Below, piece by piece: positions 1-8,000 of a stretch of DNA of 10,853 bases (its first letter is position 1; the number at the start of each line of letters is the position of its first letter). Source of the stretch: Haplosporangium gracile (taxonomy: Eukaryota; Mortierellomycota; Mortierellomycetes; Mortierellales; Mortierellaceae); NCBI GenBank assembly GCA_015499985.1, contig JAAAUF010001171.1, positions 1 through 10,853 on the forward strand, read 5' to 3'. The notes beneath the pieces were generated by a model. The model made no database searches. It had not been told where the DNA came from and saw nothing but the letters and a program-made list of their open reading frames with translations. The position numbers and the translations under genes were made by a program.

Positions 1-122
1 AAAATACAAAAAGCAAAAAAAAAAAAAAAAAAGACAGAATTGTATCTTTGTAAGCATAGCGAAAAAAACAAAACACACATACATTTTTCCCCTCTCTCGC
101 ATATTAATCGTGGCGTAATAGT
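1..122. other. A/T-rich 3' flank of the first minus-strand gene
   Basis: This stretch holds a long A run near positions 16-32 and further A/T-rich sequence. On the minus strand it lies directly downstream of the stop codon of the small gene and is probably its 3'UTR and termination region. I see no coding potential, and no clear AATAAA on the minus strand. The last codons of the small gene read CAG-GTA-TAA, so a splice donor (GTATAA) at the very end is formally possible. I found no convincing branch site and acceptor in the remaining 120 bases to support a further exon. Confidence 0.4.
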
Positions 123-446
123 TTATACCTGCTTGGCATCATCAGTACCGCGACGACTCTTTTGAACATCCCGATCAAACTGGACCGCAGAATTAGCCTC
201 CCTCAACGACTCCTCGTTGTCCTCCTTTGCCGCGCTCGAATGCCCACGGTGTCCAGTCGACGCAGCCATGGTCTCACTGCTGTCGTTAGAAGACGCAGAG
301 TTAGAGTTTTGTAGCATGTCGCGAGTGGCTTGATCAAACGTCTCGCAGAAGGCATGAGTCGAGTGGGCGGTGTTTTGGGTACGCGCTCTGTCGGGTTTGT
401 TCTCTTGTGTCGATGGGTTGTATGCCGAGTTTGTGTTGCTGTTCAT
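123..446 (-). CDS. Small hydrophilic protein of unknown function (107 aa)
   Basis: I do not recognise this protein. It is rich in Ser, Asn, Asp, Glu, Arg and Gln, has no membrane segment or signal peptide, and looks largely disordered. One Cys sits near residue 34, and the C-terminal third (from about residue 66) is strongly charged. The ATG at 446-444 is preceded directly by AAAG, which fits an acceptor for an upstream intron with a GTAAGT donor at 544, so the start codon would be the first triplet of exon 2. If the leader exon reaches past position 575, an upstream ATG there would read, after splicing, into another frame and end near 334 (about 47 residues). That makes the choice of frame uncertain, although the 107-residue frame is longer. 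It could be a lineage-specific stress-type or regulatory small protein, or a chance ORF. Confidence 0.45.
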   Translation of the reverse strand: MNSNTNSAYNPSTQENKPDRARTQNTAHSTHAFCETFDQATRDMLQNSNSASSNDSSETMAASTGHRGHSSAAKEDNEESLREANSAVQFDRDVQKSRRGTDDAKQV

Positions 447-544
447 CTTTGTTGGATTGTTGTGTTGTTGAGCGGGAAAAGGTGTGTGAAGAAGAGAAAA
501 AAAAAAGTCTGGCAGGTCCTCTTTTTATTTGAGGAATCACTTAC
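447..544 (-). other. Probable 5'UTR intron of the small minus-strand gene
   Basis: On the minus strand a consensus GTAAGT donor lies at 544-539 and an AAAG acceptor ends at 447, next to the ATG. A CTCAAC branch-like motif lies about 25 nt before the acceptor. The length of 98 nt matches the other introns in this window. Seen in sequence only; no transcript evidence. Confidence 0.5.
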
Positions 545-705
545 GTTTAGCGTATCTGAGACGTGAGGTGATCATCGCATTGGCTAAAGTAATAGGTCCA
601 AAAGATTTTTTTATTCTCTCGTCGTTCATTAGAAAAATTCATGCAAACAAACGAGATCGTTAGTCGCCTGTACGTAGGTAACGTAGGTAAAAAAAAAAAC
701 CAGAT
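545..705 (-). promoter_or_regulatory. Compact spacer: BTB gene 3' end and small gene promoter
   Basis: On the minus strand this short spacer must hold both the 3'UTR of the BTB gene and the promoter and leader of the next gene. An AATAAA polyadenylation-type signal is present (plus-strand TTTATT at 610-615), about 90 nt after the BTB stop codon. A perfect tandem duplication of ACGTAGGTA lies at 672-680 and 681-689 beside a 10+ nt A run. No other gene is visible. Confidence 0.45.
610..615 (-). terminator. Candidate polyadenylation signal AATAAA of the BTB gene
   Basis: The minus strand reads AATAAA here, within an A-rich context and about 90 nt past the TGA/TAA-type stop region of the BTB gene. 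Position and motif fit a fungal 3'-end signal. The match is short and could be by chance in A/T-rich DNA. Confidence 0.4.
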
Positions 706-3700
706 CTAACTGACGGCTTTCTCGAGGGTGTTCTTGCGGTCAGACCATCCCACTTTGACAACAAAATGGATCCAGAGTCCGTCATCCTCCGTCTCATCTT
801 GGCCTAAACCGTACTGCCCGTTTACACCAAAGCGCCCTACTCCTAGTCCCTGTGTCCCTTGACCACCAGTTGCTAGGGGATTGTGAAGAACTTGTGGTTG
901 TTGCTGTTGCTGTTGCTGGTGTTGTTGCTGGTGCGGGATATGATGAAGCGGTCCTCCTTGTACGTGACCTTGCTGAGCCTGCTGTTGCTGATGTTGTTGC
1001 CCTTGACCCTGATGATGCGGTGGTACTTGTTGCTGTTGTGGGATAGGCATTTGATGCATTAAAGGTTGATGTGGTGGTGGCTGCGGTGCTTGTTGTTGTT
1101 GGTGGTGGTGCTGTTGTTGTTGTTGGTGCTGAGGAGTAGGGGTACCATTAGCGGCGGCTCGAGTCTGTTGAGGAGAGGTGCTCTCTGGAGGGTATACATT
1201 AGATGTATTCTGAGTTGCCTTGGGAGGTTGATCCCGCACCTGCCGCGCGACTCTTGTCAGGTAGTTCGACTTCTTGTATCCCCATCCTTCGTTTAGTTTG
1301 AACAGGTCGTGACAGATCATCTCGTCCTCCGAGGCAATCTTTTGTGTTGTCCGCACAAACGAGCTTGAGCCCAGCTCGGGAGAGTTTGGCAACGACGAAG
1401 ATCCAAGTCCGCCTCCTAGTCCGACTGCACGTGGACGGAAAATGTCGTTGTTGGCGCCAGTACCGCCAGTGGGTGCATGGTGGTGGTGAGCATGGCCATG
1501 TTCGCTCCCGCGGATCTCTTCCAGCCGGTTCGACGCCGTCGCTGCAAAGTACTGGGGCGCCTCGACTACATTCGAAGTCATGTAGATTCGGTAACTGCAA
1601 CCGAGTTCCCTTTGACGACTGTAGACACTTGAACAGTCCCCATTCGCGCACTGGTCTGCCTGTGTCGAATTTCCTATAGAGCTACCACCGCCACCACGGC
1701 GATCCCGCACTGGAGCCGAGCTTGTTCCTGCTTGATCACCTCTCAGTGCCGAAAAAAAACTCGATTGCGATGAGCCGGATCCGCTCAGAGTCCGTCCTCC
1801 TCCTGCATTGGGGACTACTCGTGGTACGGGTGCAGAGCTCAGAAAGACTCCCACCTGTCCCGCCGAGTTTAGATTGTTGCCGACTTGGATACTCCACCAA
1901 CTGCCTCCATAGAATGTCGAAGACGTAAAGTGCTTTCCGTCCGTCATCAAATCACGTCGACTGATGAAAAGCGACGTGCTGAACCGAATCGGCAAAAGTC
2001 CATGAGAGTTGATCGGTAGAGAATGGGTAGGGGCTGGCGAGGGTCGCGAAGATCCCGACATCTTGGCCCGCGAGATCGCAGACGCCATCGGGGTCCTTCT
2101 TTCCCGGTGTGCAGGACTTGCTCCGTGATACCATCTAAGAGGCATAGTCGAAGGAGCTGAAAGGTAAGGCAAGGTCGCCGAAGTACTGACAGCGATCCGT
2201 CTCAAAAGGTGCTGTCGCCAGAATGCATCCTTGATCCGTGAGGGCAGCACCATACCGTCCGTCAAGATCTGGTGCAGGTGGTCGAACGACATGTGGGTAT
2301 AGTGAATACTATGGTGCAAGATGTACATGAATATCAGCAGCTCCCGAACCTGGTGCCGAGGGAGAGTGTCAGCAGAAATCGAGAGTGCCGACAATGCTGG
2401 CGAGGACAGGGTAGTATCCAAGATGGGCGACTGGGGTGTCGTTGTTTTCATCTCCTTCATCTCCTCCATGACTGGCGTCTCTGCCTGTTCTGTCGAGGTA
2501 CCCTCCATATTGTCTTCCTCCTGTTCCACTGCATCTTCCTCCTCCGAGTGTGCGTTCTCCTGCCGTTTCCGCAAAGGTGATTTGTTAAGTGGTTGTGAGG
2601 CGGACGACATGACCTTCTCTGCAGTCGGAGTTGCGGCTCTGTCTTCGTCTTCGTCATCGTCATCCACCTTAAAGTGTAGCGAGGTGCTGATCTGAGAACT
2701 CCGTCGACGCAGCTCCATGGTGGTCGATGCCCAATCGTGATCCGTGTCGACCGCATCCTCATACTCTGCCGTTGAAGTTGACTCCCAATCCTGGATATTG
2801 TTCAAGAACGCATCCGATGTCAACTCATACGACCAGGTGCCATTGTCATCCAGCTCCTTGAGGATCCCGAGCCAATCCTGCTCATGATAGTCATAAACCC
2901 AGCTCATCATCTTCTCCGTCTCCAGGTTCAGACGCCTCAACATAACACCTTTGACAAGCTGGTACCGCTCATATTCGTTGGGGACATAGAGGGATTCAGA
3001 GACAAGAGTCTTGATGAGACCGGCGAGGGGCATGTCGGGCGAGACGAGCATCTCCTGCAAGGTGATGGACTTGTAGGTGCTCCAGAAGAACTGATAGAAG
3101 CATTGAGCTAAAATAATGTCCCATGCCTTGCCGTTGTTGAGCTTCCAGGCGTACTCCATATAGTGGATCAGGCCTCTGTTGTCGCGGATACGACGAGCGA
3201 TATCACTGCAGATTTCCTCCATGAGCGCGGTTATGTTGAGATATGAGGCGGCGGCGTACATGGAGATGAGCAGTTCGTCGATACTGTCGGAGGGGTCCAT
3301 CATGATGTTGTCGTAGGGGCGCAACGGGATACTTCCTGCTCCTGCACTTCCTCCTCCGATGGATGTCTTGTCCGAGTAAGTTGGATGGTGGTCAATGATA
3401 AAGCGGTTCAAGCCTAATCCATGTCGTTCTCCGTCATGCGTTAATTGACCTAAATACTGTGCAGATGCACTCCTTATCATGGTATGCCCTCCTCCTGATA
3501 CTCCCAGCCCAATGTGACTGTTGCTGTTGCTACTACTATTAACGGGCGTGGTCTTGAAGGTAAGTGGAGCAGATCCCTCGGTGTAATGGAAATCAATCCC
3601 ATAAAGCCAATGGATGATGCGCTGGAAGGACTGTAAGGTAACATAGGGGTCGTCAAAGTGGATCGTGACCGCCTGACGAGACTTTTCGATCCAGTCGCCT

Positions 3701-3858
3701 TGGCCGAGTATGAGGGAGCGGAAGTATCCAGAGCGGAGGAGGATGAGTCGGTGGAGGTAGAAGGTCTGGTTGAAGGCTTGGACGGTGATATCTGACAGCT
3801 GCTGGTCGCGGAATGCGAGTAGCATGTCATGAGCCAAAGACCCTGCTGCCGTGGACAT
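706..3858 (-). CDS. BTB/POZ protein with BACK-like region, acidic linker and interrupted MATH-like C-terminal half (1,050 aa)
   Basis: Residues 10-95 form a BTB/POZ fold, with the hallmark LSDITV segment and the F-LH-LIL-RSGYF core (near residues 32-48), and an FQRIIHWLYG segment. A Gly/Ser-rich insertion (about 97-185) separates this from its closing helices (190-225). BACK-like helices follow, including the SLYVPNEYERY segment near 289-299 and further helices at 502-555. An acidic linker lies between them (about 398-465). The C-terminal half resembles a divergent MATH/TRAF-like sandwich: WWSIQVG near 654, SYRIYMTS near 755, GWGYKKSNYL near 858 and a final LWIHFVVKVGW strand near 1028. A Gln/His/Pro-rich insertion of about 100 residues precedes the last strand. 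BTB-BACK proteins commonly serve as Cullin-3 substrate adaptors or as transcriptional or nuclear scaffolds; which applies here is unknown. The start at 3858 is chosen because BTB homology begins there and a 5'UTR intron ends 11 nt upstream. The frame stays open upstream to 4290, but that part is leader-like and not protein-like. Confidence 0.85.
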   Translation of the reverse strand: MSTAAGSLAHDMLLAFRDQQLSDITVQAFNQTFYLHRLILLRSGYFRSLILGQGDWIEKSRQAVTIHFDDPYVTLQSFQRIIHWLYGIDFHYTEGSAPLTFKTTPVNSSSNSNSHIGLGVSGGGHTMIRSASAQYLGQLTHDGERHGLGLNRFIIDHHPTYSDKTSIGGGSAGAGSIPLRPYDNIMMDPSDSIDELLISMYAAASYLNITALMEEICSDIARRIRDNRGLIHYMEYAWKLNNGKAWDIILAQCFYQFFWSTYKSITLQEMLVSPDMPLAGLIKTLVSESLYVPNEYERYQLVKGVMLRRLNLETEKMMSWVYDYHEQDWLGILKELDDNGTWSYELTSDAFLNNIQDWESTSTAEYEDAVDTDHDWASTTMELRRRSSQISTSLHFKVDDDDEDEDRAATPTAEKVMSSASQPLNKSPLRKRQENAHSEEEDAVEQEEDNMEGTSTEQAETPVMEEMKEMKTTTPQSPILDTTLSSPALSALSISADTLPRHQVRELLIFMYILHHSIHYTHMSFDHLHQILTDGMVLPSRIKDAFWRQHLLRRIAVSTSATLPYLSAPSTMPLRWYHGASPAHRERRTPMASAISRAKMSGSSRPSPAPTHSLPINSHGLLPIRFSTSLFISRRDLMTDGKHFTSSTFYGGSWWSIQVGNNLNSAGQVGVFLSSAPVPRVVPNAGGGRTLSGSGSSQSSFFSALRGDQAGTSSAPVRDRRGGGGSSIGNSTQADQCANGDCSSVYSRQRELGCSYRIYMTSNVVEAPQYFAATASNRLEEIRGSEHGHAHHHHAPTGGTGANNDIFRPRAVGLGGGLGSSSLPNSPELGSSSFVRTTQKIASEDEMICHDLFKLNEGWGYKKSNYLTRVARQVRDQPPKATQNTSNVYPPESTSPQQTRAAANGTPTPQHQQQQQHHHQQQQAPQPPPHQPLMHQMPIPQQQQVPPHHQGQGQQHQQQQAQQGHVQGGPLHHIPHQQQHQQQQQQQPQVLHNPLATGGQGTQGLGVGRFGVNGQYGLGQDETEDDGLWIHFVVKVGWSDRKNTLEKAVS
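859..1176 (-). repeat. Gln/His/Pro-rich low-complexity coding tract
   Basis: This codes for about residues 895-1000 of the BTB protein: successive runs of 3-7 Gln mixed with His and Pro. The tract uses both CAA and CAG codons, so it is imperfect at the DNA level and should be less prone to slippage than a pure CAG run. It splits the last predicted beta strand of the MATH-like region from the rest of the domain, which suggests a long surface loop or a disordered interaction segment. Confidence 0.8.
2464..2667 (-). other. Acidic linker within the BTB protein
   Basis: About residues 398-465 hold a run of eight acidic residues out of nine (residues 398-406), then further Glu-rich patches with a short basic motif (PLRKRQ, near 428-433) between them. 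This is probably a disordered linker that interrupts the BACK-like helical region. The basic cluster could act in nuclear import, which is speculative. Confidence 0.55.
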
Positions 3859-4269
3859 TGTATCTACCCTGTTGGTGGACGTAAAGTACCACAAAGAGCA
3901 TGTTAGTAATAAGTAGTTGATGATGCCGATATGACAAAAAAAAAAGTAAGTGATAAGAGTTACGTTGGTATCTGCGTAAGAAGCGTGTGGGGTTGGGACT
4001 TCTCCTGCTTTTTTTCTTTTGATGTGTATGTGTGAGAGAGCGGAGGCGAAGACGAAGGAGAAAGGGAGGAAGAAGTGGGAAGAAAGGGTGAAAGATGGAA
4101 AGTGGAGAAGGGTTGTGTCGTACACACATGCATTGAAACAAAAAAAATTGCAGTCATGTGGAAGCGCCGTGTGAGAGAAAAATGAAGTCACGTATCGGTC
4201 TTCATTTGTCGAGTCTCGCATGGACTTGTTCATTCTCTCATCAACCGATACAACTCCAGGAAAGAAGCA
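3859..4269. promoter_or_regulatory. Divergent promoter between the BTB gene and the RINT1/Tip20 gene
   Basis: Only 411 bp separate the two start codons, so the two genes must share this control region. On the minus strand the stretch at about 4040-4120 is strongly C/T-rich, typical of fungal core promoters, and lies just upstream of the BTB 5'UTR intron. On the plus strand, several out-of-frame ATGs (4156, 4182, 4220) precede the RINT1 start. Unless transcription of RINT1 starts downstream of about 4220, these would act as upstream ORFs. No TATA box is obvious. Confidence 0.6.
3869..3963 (-). other. 5'UTR intron of the BTB gene
   Basis: On the minus strand a GTAACT donor lies at 3963-3958, a perfect TACTAAC branch site near 3913-3907, and a CAACAG acceptor ending at 3869, 11 nt before the BTB ATG. 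The intron is 95 nt long. The donor is weaker than consensus, while branch site and acceptor are strong. Because 95 is not a multiple of three, splicing breaks the apparent upstream in-frame extension, which supports the start at 3858. Confidence 0.65.
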
Positions 4270-7200
4270 ATGGCATCCTTGGCCATACATCCACTACCAT
4301 CAGCATCCTCCTACAAGGGTCACGACCAAGGTCAGGAGGCAGCACCATCACCATCACCATCAGCCCACAACAGCAATGTCGTCGTCTTTGAACAGACCAT
4401 TGATGTCGACGAGGATGTCACCGACTTTTTCAACGCGCGTTTCCACTTGCGCGAGGACCTTGCCAATATCGAGGACGTGCTTCAAAAACAATCTGCCATT
4501 GGAGATGAATTGAATTACAAGGTAATTTGTCTATCACACATAAGCTGCTGTTATATGATGCAGGTCCATGTGCGATTCATACAATATTAATTACAAATTT
4601 GACGTTCATCAATTGGCTTCAAATAGCTAGAGGAGAGTAAGAAGAAGACAACACTGGCATTGAAGATGGCTCAGAACGTGTCAAAAGTATCACTGGACAG
4701 TCTTCAAAATCTGGAATCGTCGGCACTTGACCTGGAGGAACAGATAGAACACTCGGAGGCATTCGCGTCCGGAAAGAACAACAAGCGTGATCAGCGCTCG
4801 TTGATCGAGGAACTGAGTGTTCTTCAGAGCCGTGTTCAGGCTTTGGAGGATGCGAAGAGATATATCCTCATCGTCTCGCGCACACAACAGTTGATGTAAG
4901 GAGAACTTTAGCTCTCTACCCTCTGATGGTTCAGTCCAAACGCGGATTTAAAAACAACAGGTAGAGGACTTTTGGCTGATCGGTTTATTACGTTTTTTTT
5001 CTAGTTCCGAGACAAGGGAATTGCTGGAGACTTCTGCAAGTCAGGCACTGGTGCCATATACTTCGCTAGCGGAGCTATCGCGAAGCGTGAAAGCATCACT
5101 TGGAGGAAACAACACCAAATTGGAGGGGTTTTTGACAGCAAGCGTGGATGGTCTCTTGCAGGAATTGAGGGCTTCCTTGGCAAAGTAAGTAAATCATTAA
5201 GCAGGTTGCGACTTCTGGATACAGTGATCATCGGTCTGTTGCTCAACTTCTCATTAACTCGCGTGTTCGTCGTTGCTACCATAGAAAGTTTCAGGCGTCG
5301 TTGGACGCGATTGGTTGGCCAAAGCCCATCCCGGACGGGTTCGCCCTTTCAGAAGAGCAGCAGGATAACTTTGAAGCCGCTTTCAAGCAACTCTTGCTCC
5401 TCCAGGAACCGTGAGTGAAAGAGTCACTCTGATTGAAGGAAAAGTATTCGCAAGTCAACTAGCGGCTGGTGCTAACAATACTTTGTTACATTACCACAAT
5501 AGAACATTTGGACCTCTGGATCGATCAGACAACAAACCATATCCACCACTGTTGGCGATAGAACAGATGGCGGCACCATTGGTTTTGAGATTCAGGTATC
5601 ACTTTGATGGCAAGCGACCCACCAATCGCCTGGACAAGGTACTTATATGGTTTGCGATAGAGGATTGCATAATGTTGGAGAGTTTGCTGGTCATTTTAAT
5701 TAGCAATTACGTTATTAATACTTTCGCATTCACTTCCTTAGCCTGAGTGGTACCTAACACATATCTTGGAGCTGATTAAGGATCATTCACCGTTTCTCCA
5801 AAACTTCGTTCAAGGGATCGTGCAAGGCACTGAATACCGGGAGTACGATGCAAAGGTGAGCATCAAAGTACACGCAAATTGGTCCTTGCACATTCTTCCG
5901 TCCCGCTATCACCAGCTCCATGTCATCCCCATATTTTCTAACATGACAACTCCGACGGACGATAGAATGACTTTATCCGTCTGCTTCTTGGCGCTGTGGA
6001 GAGAAAGATTCGCAACTCTGTGCCGGACATGCTTTCAAGCCCAGAGATGTTGTCACACGCTATCCATGAAACATTGCGGTTCGACAAGTCTTTGCGTGAG
6101 GCAGAGTTATACATCCCACCTGGTCAGACGTCAGAGTGGCAAGGCACCGTCCAGGTGTATCTAGGCAACCGGTTATGGCTCAAGACCTGGTTGCGCGACG
6201 TGAAAGAATGTAAGGCTTATCATATGTGCTTTGGTGCGTTGGAATAGGAAGTATGTCACATAATAATCAGAACATTTTTTCGCGTATAGTTGCTGTGGCT
6301 AGATATAACCAAATAACGGATGATGAGGACGCATGGCAACCAGCGTACGAGAGCCTGGGCGAGAAGGATTTCATTATACCCACAAAGTCAGCTGAAAAGC
6401 TGATAGATCTTCTTGAGTTTGTTACTGGTACGTGTCGTTATTATGAGTGGTGAAGACAACGAAAAAACTCTGCCATAGCGAAACTAATCTAATTTCATTG
6501 GTGACCTTAGAGCGCTACAGGCCACTCACGGTACTGGAGCACAGGACGTTTTTATTGGACATTCAATTGGATCTCTTGATCGCCTATCATCGACACATCA
6601 GGGGACTTGTGGATCATTACGAGTCGATGACCTATTCGTTTGTGAGAGTTATGCCCGGTGCTGCCAGTGCTGAAGAACTTGCCAGCATGGGCGTCGAAGG
6701 ACTTCGTAACCTCTGTCAATGGCTCTCCAGTATCGAATACATCTGCTCTACCCTCAAAGACTGGGGCGAGGACATTGTACGTACCATCCTTCGCGTAAGT
6801 GGACCTCCAGATATGTTGTAAAGCTTAGGAAGTAGTACTCACCTCTACCCCTTTCCAACGATCGTGAATTACAGTTCTTTTTGGAGTTGTACAAGGAAAT
6901 TTCAGAGAGAACGCAAAAGGTCGTGAATCCTATGCATTCCGAAAACGAAGACTCAGAAGCTGAGGACGAGCCATATAAGAAGTTGGATGAGAACGGAACT
7001 ATCTTTGACGAGTCGATCCTGGGGTTCACTCAGTTGTCTAAGCGGATCCAGGACCTTATTATCAGGAACGTCACCAAAGAGGTCTTTAGCAGCATGAAGC
7101 CCTATGTCTCCCTGTAAGTTTCTATGACTAACACGTTGTTATTGTTTTTAAAATCGTTCTTTGTTTTGCTGATAATGATTATTATATTCTTTTATCCAAT

Positions 7201-7659
7201 AGGGCATCGTGGCCACAAATCGAGTTTTCGACTGTGGAGTCGCGTCAACCGTACTCTCCAACACAACCACAGGATCCATTCCCAACATCATCCCTCCAAG
7301 AAAATAGCGACGATGTCTCTCCAGAACTCTACCAACCCCTCAACATCCTCACCCACTCATTCGAGTTCCTGGCCACCACACTCCCCACAAAACATTTCAC
7401 ATCCCTCTACCGCCAAATCTCGCTCGAGATGCAGAATTATCTCTGGCAAAGGGTGATGATGAAGAACTCTTTCTCTGAAATTGGAGGATTCCAGTTTGCG
7501 AGGGATATCCGAAGTGGACTTTGGGAGGCGGGGCGGAGGTGGATTAAGAAGCCAGAGAATTATCATCGGAGGTTGAGGGATGCTTGTATCTTGTTGTCGT
7601 TGCAGAGCGCTAAAGCCAATTCACCGCCACCGTTGACTTTTGATCAAGATCCAATTTTG

Positions 7660-7699
<40 letters not shown>

Positions 7700-7863
7700 C
7701 GGTGTATGCAAAGAGGACGCTGGCGCAGATTATGGCGGTGTTGTTTGATGAGGATATAGCGCCGGATGTTGTGAGGACCAAGTTGGAGGAAATTGGGGTC
7801 ATGCATTTGGGGTTGCCCGAAGCTAGGGATGTTATCCGCCGGCGTGTTGAGTGTTGGCGGTGA
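4270..7863 (+). CDS. RINT1: RINT1/Tip20-family vesicle-tethering subunit (880 aa, 11 exons)
   Basis: Exons: 4270-4521, 4627-4895, 5005-5184, 5285-5410, 5503-5638, 5742-5855, 5966-6209, 6290-6427, 6511-6794, 6875-7113 and 7203-7863. All ten junctions are GT..AG and keep frame, giving 2,643 nt. Family members (human RINT1, yeast Tip20, plant MAG2) belong to the ER-bound Dsl1/NRZ tether that receives COPI vesicles from the Golgi and works with ER SNAREs. Recognition rests on the conserved segment RFRYHFDGKRPTN (residues 305-317) followed at 322 by PEWYLTH, joined across the exon 5/6 boundary, plus the ERYRPL and YHRHIRGLVDHYES region of exon 9. Residues about 58-130 are heptad-like and probably coiled coil, as expected for the N-terminal partner-binding part. 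Length is close to the 792 residues of human RINT1. The C-terminal region carries 12 Gln (815-826) in a lineage-specific loop. Exon edges are hand-predicted; the ATG at 4270 has a purine at -3 and G at +4. Confidence 0.88.
7663..7698 (+). repeat. (CAG)11-CAA microsatellite coding for 12 Gln in RINT1
   Basis: Eleven uninterrupted CAG units (7663-7695) and one CAA encode Gln 815-826 in the last exon. This is the only pure trinucleotide repeat of this length in the window, and it sits between predicted helices near the C-terminus. Pure repeats are prone to length change between strains; expansion or contraction would keep the frame. Confidence 0.95.
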
Positions 7864-7961
7864 AGCTACATAGATATGTTAGATAAAAATTAGTAATTCT
7901 TTGTTCGTTTTTTCAAATGGTATGTGTTTCTCCGAGGAGCGAGGAAGGGAGTGGAAAATGT

Positions 7962-8000
7962 AGAGAGATCTAGATTCCAGATTTCAGGGTCGATCTCTCT
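7962..8000. repeat. Perfect 9-bp inverted repeat with 21-nt loop
   Basis: AGAGAGATC (7962-7970) and GATCTCTCT (7992-8000) are exact reverse complements. They lie about 100-140 nt downstream of the RINT1 stop codon, so the hairpin could form in its 3'UTR, or within the possible intron at 7920-8011. Function unknown. Confidence 0.6.

Noticed and set aside
1199..1651. 150-codon minus-strand frame inside the BTB gene.
   Set aside because: It is a shifted reading of the BTB coding sequence with no domain signal, and the BTB frame is intact across it.
3859..4290. In-frame extension of the BTB ORF by 144 codons, reaching over the RINT1 start.
   Set aside because: The extension translates C/T-rich promoter DNA and a consensus intron with a TACTAAC branch site; it has no Met between about 4200 and 3858 and no protein-like character. 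The BTB domain begins right after the Met at 3858.
4220..4513. 97-codon frame with a run of six His overlapping RINT1 exon 1.
   Set aside because: The His run is the out-of-frame reading of CACCATCACCAT, which in the RINT1 frame encodes alternating Ser-Pro. The RINT1 frame continues through correct splice junctions.
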